NCBI GenBank assembly: GCA_031256905.1
Contig: JAIRPY010000050.1
Span: forward strand, 1 to 32,125
Reading direction: 5' to 3'
DNA from: Spirochaetaceae bacterium
Lineage (GTDB): Bacteria > Spirochaetota > Spirochaetia > Treponematales > Breznakiellaceae
Length of the DNA: 32,125 nucleotides
A program made the position numbers and the translations under genes. Below, in pieces: positions 8,821 through 16,005 of the stretch (position 1 is the stretch's first letter; every line of letters starts with the position of its first letter). The notes under the pieces were generated by a model, which saw nothing but the letters and a program-made list of their open reading frames with translations, did no database searches and was not told the origin of the DNA.

Positions 8821-9035
8821 ATCATCTCCTTACTTTATTTCGGACCATTCATTGACCGCCTGCCATTCCGCATGAATTCATTTCATGCTTCTAAATTTAA
8901 AATAGAATAGAAAAAAAATCAATAGTAAAGAAGTATAGTAAATTTTAAAAATAAAATTTATTTTAGTTTTAAACAGTATAAGTATTTTGTGAAAAAGATA
9001 TTGCTGATAATTAAAAAATATGCTATATTTTTGAT

Positions 9036-9986
9036 ATGAGCTTTTTATCGAAATTTCAACCCTTTTTTATTATTATTTCGACATTAATCGGCATATTTTT
9101 GGGAAAAATGATGCCCGATCTGGAGCGATACGCGGCACAGGGCATCGAAGTTTTTCTGGTAGGAATGCTTTTCTTTGTTTTTCTGAATGTTGAATTAAAA
9201 GAAATTTTAAAATCTTTTTCAGATGCGCGTTTTGCGGTTTCAGCGTTACTGCTTAATTTCATTGTTACTCCGCTCTTTGCTTTTGGTTTATCCCGTATAT
9301 TTTTTACGGATCAGATGGATGCCCAAATTGGTTTTATAATGTTATTAGTTACCCCATGTACCGATTGGTATTTGGTTTTTACTGGCGCCGCAAAGGGCAA
9401 TGTTCTGCTGGGAGCTTCAATTCTGCCGTTAAATCTGCTTCTGCAAATTATATTATTACCGGTATATTTACTTTTGTTTATGGGAACAAATATTTCTTTT
9501 GGAAGTATTTCGATTATGCGCGGACTTTTGTTTGTTTTAATATTACCTCTTGCCGCCGCGTATGCGGTAAAATTTATTTACGGTAAAACCCTTGGAGCAT
9601 TACTGAAAAAAGCCGACGATATTCAATGCGTATTGCTCTGTTTTGCTATAGTTTCAATGTTTGCATCCCAAGGATCGGCATTGCTTGGCAATATCGGGAT
9701 ATTTATAACATTACTGCCTGCGTTAGTATTGTTTTTCGGGATTATTTTTTGTCTTTCGTTACTATTAGGAACATTGCTAAAACTGCCTTTTAAGAACATA
9801 ATACCCCTTGTTTTTACCACATCTGCAAGAAATTCTCCAGTTGCGCTTGCGATAGCGGCGGCAACCTTTCCGATGAGACCGACGATAGCGTTGGTATTAG
9901 TTATCGGTCCGTTAATTGAACTGCCCGCGCTTGCAATTCAATCGATGCTCTTAAAATCGATGCTCTTAAAAAAGAGCAGAAAGTAA
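9036..9986 (+). CDS. ACR3/bile acid:sodium symporter-like transporter
   Basis: About 10 hydrophobic segments; LVTPCTDWYLVFTGAAKGN and TTSARNSPVALAIA resemble the ACR3-like BASS family. Confidence 0.75.
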   Translation: MSFLSKFQPFFIIISTLIGIFLGKMMPDLERYAAQGIEVFLVGMLFFVFLNVELKEILKSFSDARFAVSALLLNFIVTPLFAFGLSRIFFTDQMDAQIGFIMLLVTPCTDWYLVFTGAAKGNVLLGASILPLNLLLQIILLPVYLLLFMGTNISFGSISIMRGLLFVLILPLAAAYAVKFIYGKTLGALLKKADDIQCVLLCFAIVSMFASQGSALLGNIGIFITLLPALVLFFGIIFCLSLLLGTLLKLPFKNIIPLVFTTSARNSPVALAIAAATFPMRPTIALVLVIGPLIELPALAIQSMLLKSMLLKKSRK

Positions 9987-10024
9987 TCTATTGTTTTTTG
10001 CTATGCGTTGTGTTATATAGGTAT

Positions 10025-10699
10025 ATGATGAAATATATATTATTATGTTTGCTGACATCGAATCTGCACGGATTAGCCCTTACCGGCGGGGAACTAGGAG
10101 TTACCTTTGAACCTAAGTTGAATCGGACCTTTTATACCGGAGTGGATTTTACGATTTTCGGTTCTGTTATTGTAGATTCTTGTTTTACCGCCAGAGGCGG
10201 CGCGGAATTGGGCACAGCCGGAGGAGTATTAAATATGGACGCTTTTGCCAAAGCCGAGTATACGTTTCCCCTCAAAATACCGCTGAGTATTAGTTTTCGC
10301 TATGTCTACAACGCTCTGCCGGAATATAAAACGTATATGCAGGCGTTGTCGCCTATGTTCGCCCTAAAAGGCAGATGGATTGGCACAGCGATAGGTCCGG
10401 TGTGGCGTTTCTCGACGTTCAAAAAAGAAACGATTATTAGGGAATCTATTTTTGCGTTTTCGTTATACCTTAACGTCTATGATACAGCGAAAGGACGCAT
10501 CGGATTTGAATGCGCGAATTATACCGATTTCTCGTCAGGAAATATGGGAGCCTATTCGCTTAAAATCTACAGCTTACTGCGAATTACCGAGGGTTGTTCT
10601 TTTATAAACGACGTGACTTTTTACCAAACCGGCAGTGTCGGCTTTTCAGCGCAACTGTACGGCATTACTTACCGAGGAGGAATATTACTCACATGGTAG
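10025..10699 (+). CDS. Putative exported/outer-membrane beta-barrel protein
   Basis: Signal peptide-like N-terminus, alternating amphipathic segments, C-terminal aromatic residue (GITYRGGILLTW*). Start at 10025 or 10028 rather than 9998. Confidence 0.55.
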   Translation: MMKYILLCLLTSNLHGLALTGGELGVTFEPKLNRTFYTGVDFTIFGSVIVDSCFTARGGAELGTAGGVLNMDAFAKAEYTFPLKIPLSISFRYVYNALPEYKTYMQALSPMFALKGRWIGTAIGPVWRFSTFKKETIIRESIFAFSLYLNVYDTAKGRIGFECANYTDFSSGNMGAYSLKIYSLLRITEGCSFINDVTFYQTGSVGFSAQLYGITYRGGILLTW

Positions 10700-11511
10700 T
10701 TTTATGGATACTGTTACTGTTTTCGCTGTCATCTTGTTCAGTAGATATTTTTGGTTTTTTCGCGTCAAGCGATCAGGATGTCAGACTGAAAGATAAAAAT
10801 ACTTTTCACATGGTTACGGATCGAAATATCTCTAATCTTGGAGATTCTTACGAGTTTCTTGTAACCACCGATACTCATATCGATAAAGGCGATGCCCACG
10901 GGCTTGAAAGGCTGACGCAGGTTATTGGAAACGCCAAATTCGTTGTGGTGCTTGGAGATGTCACCCAAAATGGAAGCGAAGAAGATGTACGAACATTCAA
11001 GCGCATTGCCGAAAATTTTGGCGTTCCCTGTTATCCGGTTATCGGAAATCATGACGTGTATTTCAACAACTGGCATAACTGGCGGGATATTATCGGTTCT
11101 ACGTCCTACCGGATTGACGGGTTTTCAGGCAATGTATCCGCCGGTAACGCGCATACCACGCTGTTTATTCTTGATACCGCTAACGCTTCAGTCGGAAATG
11201 ATCAGCTTGATTGGCTTGGGAATGAACTAAGAAGCGCAGGAAATCATGTGTTTATCTTTACGCATACAAATTTATTTGTAGAAGGCATTACCGAAATTCA
11301 ACAGCTCACGGATATTCGGGAACGCGCGCGAATTATGTCTCTGCTGGACGGACGTTGCGACGCTCTGTTTACCGGGCATCTGCATAGACGGATTATTAAA
11401 ACTATCGGATCGGTTCACTACATTACGATTGAAGATTTTAAAAGCCATAAAACGTACTGCCGGGTTCGAGTGTCTCAGACAGGCATAACGTATACCTTTG
11501 AGACCTTGTAA
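10693..11511 (+). CDS. Metallophosphoesterase, probable lipoprotein
   Basis: TTDTHIDKGD, VLGDVTQNG, VIGNHDVYF, FTHTN, FTGHLHR are calcineurin-like phosphoesterase motifs; N-terminus MVVLWILLLFSLSSCS. Start reassigned to ATG 10693. Confidence 0.88.
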   Translation: MVVLWILLLFSLSSCSVDIFGFFASSDQDVRLKDKNTFHMVTDRNISNLGDSYEFLVTTDTHIDKGDAHGLERLTQVIGNAKFVVVLGDVTQNGSEEDVRTFKRIAENFGVPCYPVIGNHDVYFNNWHNWRDIIGSTSYRIDGFSGNVSAGNAHTTLFILDTANASVGNDQLDWLGNELRSAGNHVFIFTHTNLFVEGITEIQQLTDIRERARIMSLLDGRCDALFTGHLHRRIIKTIGSVHYITIEDFKSHKTYCRVRVSQTGITYTFETL

Positions 11512-11514
11512 TGA

Positions 11515-12873
11515 CTACTGCGGATTTCCCATTAACCTTCTGACAGCTTCATTGCTTTGTTTGAGCTGTTCGACTTGTTGCTGAAGGCTTGCATTTTGGC
11601 TACGCAGAGTAGCAAGTTCGCTGTCATTTGGCGGAATCTGCGTTTGTTGGTTCCGCAAGTCGGTAAGGGTTTTTTGGATGTTCGCATTTTGGTTTCGCAG
11701 TTCGGTGACAGCCTGCTGAAGATTCGCGTTTTGGCTACGCAGATCGCTGATTACGCTGTCCCGGGTGCCGATGTTCTGTTGAACCGTAGAGCTTTGGTTT
11801 CGCAGTTCAACGGCCGTCTGCTGAAGATTAGCGTTCTGGCTACGCAGATCCGCATTCTGAGTGCGTAAATCTGCAAGCGTCATGTCCCGAGCTGTGATAG
11901 ATTGTCTGAACGTTTCATTTTGATTTCTCAACTCTTTGATTGTGTTTTCATGGGCGATTATCGTTTGTTGGAGATTCGTGTTTTGGGATCGCAAAGCCGT
12001 AACGCTTTGCTGATTATTCGCGCTTTGGGATCGCAGAGTCCCAATCTGCTGTTGCAAAGATGAATTTTGGGATCGCAAAGTTGTAACCGACTGCTGTAAA
12101 TTAGTGTTCTGATTTCTCAACGCGGTAAGGCGTTCTTCATAATCTGGAGGCGTTGATTCCGGATTCCCGGAACGCCCCGAAAGATCAAAAATAGTCCGAT
12201 CCCGATTCGCAAGGGTCTGTTCCAGCAGAGTATTTTGTTCCCGAAGGTCTGCGATAATATCCGAATACTCCTGCTGTATAGCCTCAATTCGGGATGGATC
12301 TAGGGAATCAGCCGGCGACGCAGTAATACTGTCAGTTCCCCATAAACCGCTCCCAATCACTTCTGCAAGTATATCGACAGAGGCGAGATAAACTTCTTTC
12401 TGAGACCCCAGTTCTGAAGCTTTGAGTAATTCCCGCATCGCCAGCACCGTATCAACGGCCTCGCTGAACCGGCCTTCCTTGATTTGCCGGCCGGCGGCGG
12501 TATAAAAACCGATCAACTCGCTTTCGATTAAGGCAGATCGCTCCCATTCTCCGGGGGAAATGTAGGAGGATCCCCAGTACTGCGAAACAGTTTCACCTTC
12601 GGATTCCGCCGGGGAATCAAAGAAAAAAAACAGAAACGCTCCGCTCCCCAAAAGCAAAAGCGCGGAAACTGCCGCGAGAATCGGAAACAGGACGCCTCGT
12701 TTTTTAGCGTACCCTTTTAAATCAGTCTGATCGGGCCTACACCGGTACTGTCCGGCTAGGTCCTCGATTTCCGTGAGGATGTCTTTCTGTTCAGTTTCAG
12801 GAATACCGCAGGATGTATCCAGCGCAATGCTTGAAACTATATCGTCTTCGTCATACAGTTTTCGTACCGCCAT
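11515..12873 (-). CDS. Membrane-anchored protein with a long repeat coiled-coil domain
   Basis: One TM (about residues 61-85), then a degenerate 14-aa repeat LRSQNANLQQxVTxLRNQN. Confidence 0.8.
   Translation of the reverse strand: MAVRKLYDEDDIVSSIALDTSCGIPETEQKDILTEIEDLAGQYRCRPDQTDLKGYAKKRGVLFPILAAVSALLLLGSGAFLFFFFDSPAESEGETVSQYWGSSYISPGEWERSALIESELIGFYTAAGRQIKEGRFSEAVDTVLAMRELLKASELGSQKEVYLASVDILAEVIGSGLWGTDSITASPADSLDPSRIEAIQQEYSDIIADLREQNTLLEQTLANRDRTIFDLSGRSGNPESTPPDYEERLTALRNQNTNLQQSVTTLRSQNSSLQQQIGTLRSQSANNQQSVTALRSQNTNLQQTIIAHENTIKELRNQNETFRQSITARDMTLADLRTQNADLRSQNANLQQTAVELRNQSSTVQQNIGTRDSVISDLRSQNANLQQAVTELRNQNANIQKTLTDLRNQQTQIPPNDSELATLRSQNASLQQQVEQLKQSNEAVRRLMGNPQ
11530..12123 (-). 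repeat. Intragenic degenerate ~42-bp (14-aa) tandem repeat region
   Basis: Recurrent TTGGCTACGCAGA / TTGGTTTCGCAGTTC / TTGGGATCGCAAAG segments on the + strand. Confidence 0.8.
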
Positions 12874-12882
12874 ATTTTGTTC

Positions 12883-14805
12883 CTACTTGGAGAGTTCTAT
12901 GCTTTCGATTTCCCGATCCGCCAGCCGCAAGCCTCCGGCTTTGAGTCCCCGGACGCTGAAATCTTCGGCGTTAAACGTTTCTTTTAAAACCTTCATCCGG
13001 GGTTTCTGCGCGTAATGAGCGATGAAAGAAAACTCCCGCCGGTCATCCGCATGAAGCACCTCTGCGCCTTCAGGCGCAAGGGAATATTCTTTGTTCATGA
13101 TCCAACCTTCGATAATACAGCGTTTAATGCAGGGATAGCCGGTTTCAGGCTCTTTGTATATAATCGTAAACACGGTATTGGCCATGGCTTCTTTATCGGC
13201 AATTTTTATAAACCAGGCACCGGGACCGATAAACATTTTTTCGCTGACGTCCGCGACAGAATAGGTCCCGTCATGCCGGAGCGTAAAGATGCGATCAAAC
13301 TGCGAAACCGCCTCCGCGACCGCGCCGACGACGCTGGTTCCCAAGTAACCGGTAGCCGAATCATACTTGAGCGGAAGATCGCGTTTGACAACTTCTTTCG
13401 CCGCAACTTTCTCAAAAGCTCCGACGATAGTTTTCCGCCGACCCTGGCCGAATTCTTCGGAAGAACGCACCTTTTCAATGACGCTGTCCAGAAACGCGAT
13501 GCCGTAATCGGTAATATTTTTGAGATGTCCGTTTATCGTTTTGATCCGGCTTTGCATCGCTTTCATTTCGGCTTTTGCTTTGGTAATATCGTACAGCGAA
13601 AGCCGCCGAATCGGAATTTTTAAAAGATGATCGACATCCTCTTTCTGCACACCCTGAGTTCCGGCTTCTTTACGGTAGGGCAGGAATCCCTGGATAATCG
13701 CTTTTTCTACCGTTTCCGGGGTTTTCATTTTTTCGATGACCTTGTATAAACCGTCTTCGATAAAAATCCGTTCCAGATTGCGGAACCGGAATTTGTTTTG
13801 CAGTTCCTTTTTTTCAAATTCCAACTCTTTGGTAAGCAGATCGAGGAGCTGTTGCGCGTGATGCTGAATCACTTCGGTAACTGTCATCGATGCAGGAAGG
13901 TTGTCCCGAATGACCAACAGGTTCACCGAAATAGACTGTTCGCATTCGGTAAAGGCAAACAGGGCGTCCACAGTTTCCTGAGAGTACACTCCGCGAGCAA
14001 GCCGAATCTCGATCTCCACCTTTTCGGTAGTGAAATCGTTAATCGACTGAATTTTTATCCGTCCCGCTTTCGCCGCGGTTTCGATGCTGTTGATGAGACT
14101 CTCCGTAGTAGAACCATACGGCAGTTCCCGAATTACAATCCGCTTGGGATCAGAGGTGTCGAGTTTCGCCCGTACCAGCACTCGGCCGGTACCGTCTTTG
14201 TAATCCGACACGTCAACCTGTCCGCCGGTGGGAAAGTCGGGATAAAGCGTGAAGGTTTTGCCCTCAAGACAAGCCTTTTCCGCGGTAAGGGTTTCGATAA
14301 TATTATGGGGCAAAATCTTGGTTGACATACCCACCGCGATGCCTTCCGCGCCCATCACAAGCACAACGGGAATCTTCGCGGGAAACACAACCGGTTCGCG
14401 ATTGCGTCCGTCATAGGAATCGGCCATAAGAGTCAGTTTCGGATTATAAAATATATCTTTTGCCAGAGATGTCGCTCTGCACTCGATATACCGGGACGCC
14501 GCGGCTTCATCGCCGGTAAAGATGTTGCCGAAATTCCCCTGCCGGTCGATGAAAAATTCCTTGTTCGCCAACACCACCAAAGCCGAACCAATCGAGGCAT
14601 CGCCATGGGGGTGATATTTCATACAATGTCCCACCACATTAGCGACTTTGTGAAACTTCCCGTCATCCATTTCAAAAAGGGAATGAAGAATCCGCCGCTG
14701 TACCGGTTTCAGCCCGTCTTCAAGGTCGGGAATCGCCCGATCCTTGATAACATACGAAGCATATTCAAGAAAATTCCGGTCAAACAGTTTCGTTATGTAC
14801 GCCAT
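12883..14805 (-). CDS. parC: Type IIA DNA topoisomerase subunit A (ParC-like, without GyrA C-terminal pinwheel)
   Basis: MAYITKLFDRNFLEYASYVIKDRAIPDLEDGLKPVQRRIL, HPHGDASIGSAL, GNFGNIFTGDEAAASRYIECR (catalytic Tyr). About 640 aa. Start reassigned to ATG 14805. Confidence 0.85.
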   Translation of the reverse strand: MAYITKLFDRNFLEYASYVIKDRAIPDLEDGLKPVQRRILHSLFEMDDGKFHKVANVVGHCMKYHPHGDASIGSALVVLANKEFFIDRQGNFGNIFTGDEAAASRYIECRATSLAKDIFYNPKLTLMADSYDGRNREPVVFPAKIPVVLVMGAEGIAVGMSTKILPHNIIETLTAEKACLEGKTFTLYPDFPTGGQVDVSDYKDGTGRVLVRAKLDTSDPKRIVIRELPYGSTTESLINSIETAAKAGRIKIQSINDFTTEKVEIEIRLARGVYSQETVDALFAFTECEQSISVNLLVIRDNLPASMTVTEVIQHHAQQLLDLLTKELEFEKKELQNKFRFRNLERIFIEDGLYKVIEKMKTPETVEKAIIQGFLPYRKEAGTQGVQKEDVDHLLKIPIRRLSLYDITKAKAEMKAMQSRIKTINGHLKNITDYGIAFLDSVIEKVRSSEEFGQGRRKTIVGAFEKVAAKEVVKRDLPLKYDSATGYLGTSVVGAVAEAVSQFDRIFTLRHDGTYSVADVSEKMFIGPGAWFIKIADKEAMANTVFTIIYKEPETGYPCIKRCIIEGWIMNKEYSLAPEGAEVLHADDRREFSFIAHYAQKPRMKVLKETFNAEDFSVRGLKAGGLRLADREIESIELSK

Positions 14806-14815
14806 AGTAAAATCG

Positions 14816-14844
14816 ATTATATAAAAAAAATAAATCTTGTACAA
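14816..14844 (-). promoter_or_regulatory. Predicted promoter of topoisomerase gene (TTGTAC-N17-TATAAT) with a palindrome over the -35
   Basis: Minus-strand TATAAT at 14821-14816, TTGTAC at 14844-14839; CTTGTACAAG palindrome 14836-14845. Confidence 0.55.
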
Positions 14845-14954
14845 GTTTTTTCTCTTTTTTTAGAAAAAAATTTATAGAGAAAAAGTATACGGCTTTCCAG
14901 AAAAAACCTTGAAAACTTTTCAGAAAAAAAAGATTAAAAAAATAAGGAATAGTA

Positions 14955-14983
14955 TTTACAAAAAAAGTGTAGTATAGTATTAT
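14955..14983 (+). promoter_or_regulatory. Predicted sigma70-type promoter TTTACA-N17-TATTAT
   Basis: TTTACA 14955-14960, TATTAT 14978-14983. Confidence 0.6.
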
Positions 14984-15107
14984 ACAAAGAAGATAGTGTT
15001 CTAACAAAGCAGATGCCGCTCTAAAAACAAACAGGTATACTGCGCCAAAGAGACATCATCGAAAAACAGAGCGAATACGCGCTCTAAACACAGAAAAGAG
15101 GTTCATA

Positions 15108-15566
15108 ATGGCAAAGAAAACACTGGTATTACCGGGAGACGCGCTAAAAGAAAAAATTAAGGAATATAATATTCCCATAAGCGCGCTTTCCAGCGACATC
15201 AGAATCAGCGTGTCTGCGGTACGGCAGATAACCACTAACCGTGGACGAATCAGTCTGCACATCGCCCGGCGGCTGGCAAAGTATTTTTCCGACACTACCG
15301 TAGAGTATTGGATGAACATCCAAACCGCTTACGATATCGCGGAACTAGATCATGACCCGGAATTCACGGAAGCTTTCAAGAAAATCCCTAAAGCGAAAAA
15401 AATACCCGCCGCCCCAGCCAAAAAAGCCCCGGAAAAACCGCCAAAAAAAGACGCCAAAAAAAGGACGCCGAAAACCGTCACTCCCCCGGACGACGCCCCA
15501 GCTAAACCCGCCCGGAAACCCAGAACGAAAAAACAGCCGGAAAAACAGGAACAAACCGAAGCCTAA
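15108..15566 (+). CDS. HigA-like XRE/HTH DNA-binding protein with Lys/Pro/Ala-rich histone-H1-like C-terminal tail
   Basis: N-terminal ~90 aa matches the HigA antitoxin pattern (LPGDALKEKIKEYNIPISALSSDIRISVSAVRQITTNRGRISLHIARRLAKYFSDTTVEYWMNIQTAYDIAEL); tail KKIPAAPAKKAPEKPPKKDAKKRTPK... Confidence 0.8.
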   Translation: MAKKTLVLPGDALKEKIKEYNIPISALSSDIRISVSAVRQITTNRGRISLHIARRLAKYFSDTTVEYWMNIQTAYDIAELDHDPEFTEAFKKIPKAKKIPAAPAKKAPEKPPKKDAKKRTPKTVTPPDDAPAKPARKPRTKKQPEKQEQTEA

Positions 15567-15582
15567 ACCCAATATAGGCTCA

Positions 15583-15612
15583 AACGAAAGCCCGGAAACC
15601 CCGGCTTTCGTT
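15583..15612. terminator. Bidirectional terminator-like hairpin between convergent HTH and MerR genes
   Basis: AACGAAAGCC / GGCTTTCGTT, 10-bp stem with 10-nt loop; abuts the MerR stop codon. Confidence 0.6.
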
Positions 15613-15982
15613 ACCTCCCGGCTCGTTCATATTCTTTCGTAAAATGATCGATTTTGCATATCACTTTTTCAAGATGCCGGTACATCTCTCTAATCTGCTG
15701 TTCCACATACTTTTTGTGTTTTCGAAGCATATCACATCGAGCTTTCAGAGTGCTTTCCCCGGCAACGCTCAAATCCACAAAACCCTTGATCTGCTTGATA
15801 GACATCCCCGTATTCTTGAGACAGCAAACCAGCTCAAGCCATTCAAGATCCTGCTCCGAATACCGGCGCGCTCCATTCCGGCTTCGGGCGACTCCGGGCA
15901 GTAAACCCTCGCTCTCGTAATACCGCAGTACGTGGGGCGGCAACGCGGTCTTCTCCGATACTTCCTTGATGGTAAAAGACAT
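15611..15982 (-). CDS. MerR-family transcriptional regulator
   Basis: FTIKEVSEKTALPPHVLRYYESEGLLPGVARSRNGARRYSEQDLEWLELVCCLKNTGMSIKQIK. Confidence 0.92.
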   Translation of the reverse strand: MSFTIKEVSEKTALPPHVLRYYESEGLLPGVARSRNGARRYSEQDLEWLELVCCLKNTGMSIKQIKGFVDLSVAGESTLKARCDMLRKHKKYVEQQIREMYRHLEKVICKIDHFTKEYERAGR

Positions 15983-16005
15983 TTTTTCTCCTTTTTTAAA
16001 ATATA

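Noticed and set aside
11530-12123. CRISPR-like regular repeats
   Set aside because: Repeats are degenerate, have no unique spacers, and keep a coiled-coil reading frame.
13015-13623. 202-aa plus-strand ORF opposite the topoisomerase gene
   Set aside because: Shadow ORF; composition explained by the opposite-strand conserved protein.
13798-14325. 175-aa plus-strand ORF opposite the topoisomerase gene
   Set aside because: Same reason; no independent start signal or recognisable motif.
12883-14844. Possible second GyrA rather than ParC
   Set aside because: Not fully excluded, but the short C-terminus without recognisable pinwheel repeats or a GyrA-box favours a ParC-like call; needs phylogeny.
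15345-15572. Gly/Phe-rich minus-strand ORF and the Lys/Pro-rich alternative plus-frame ORF 15352..15642
   Set aside because: Both arise from the low-complexity AAA/CCC-rich tail of the HTH gene.
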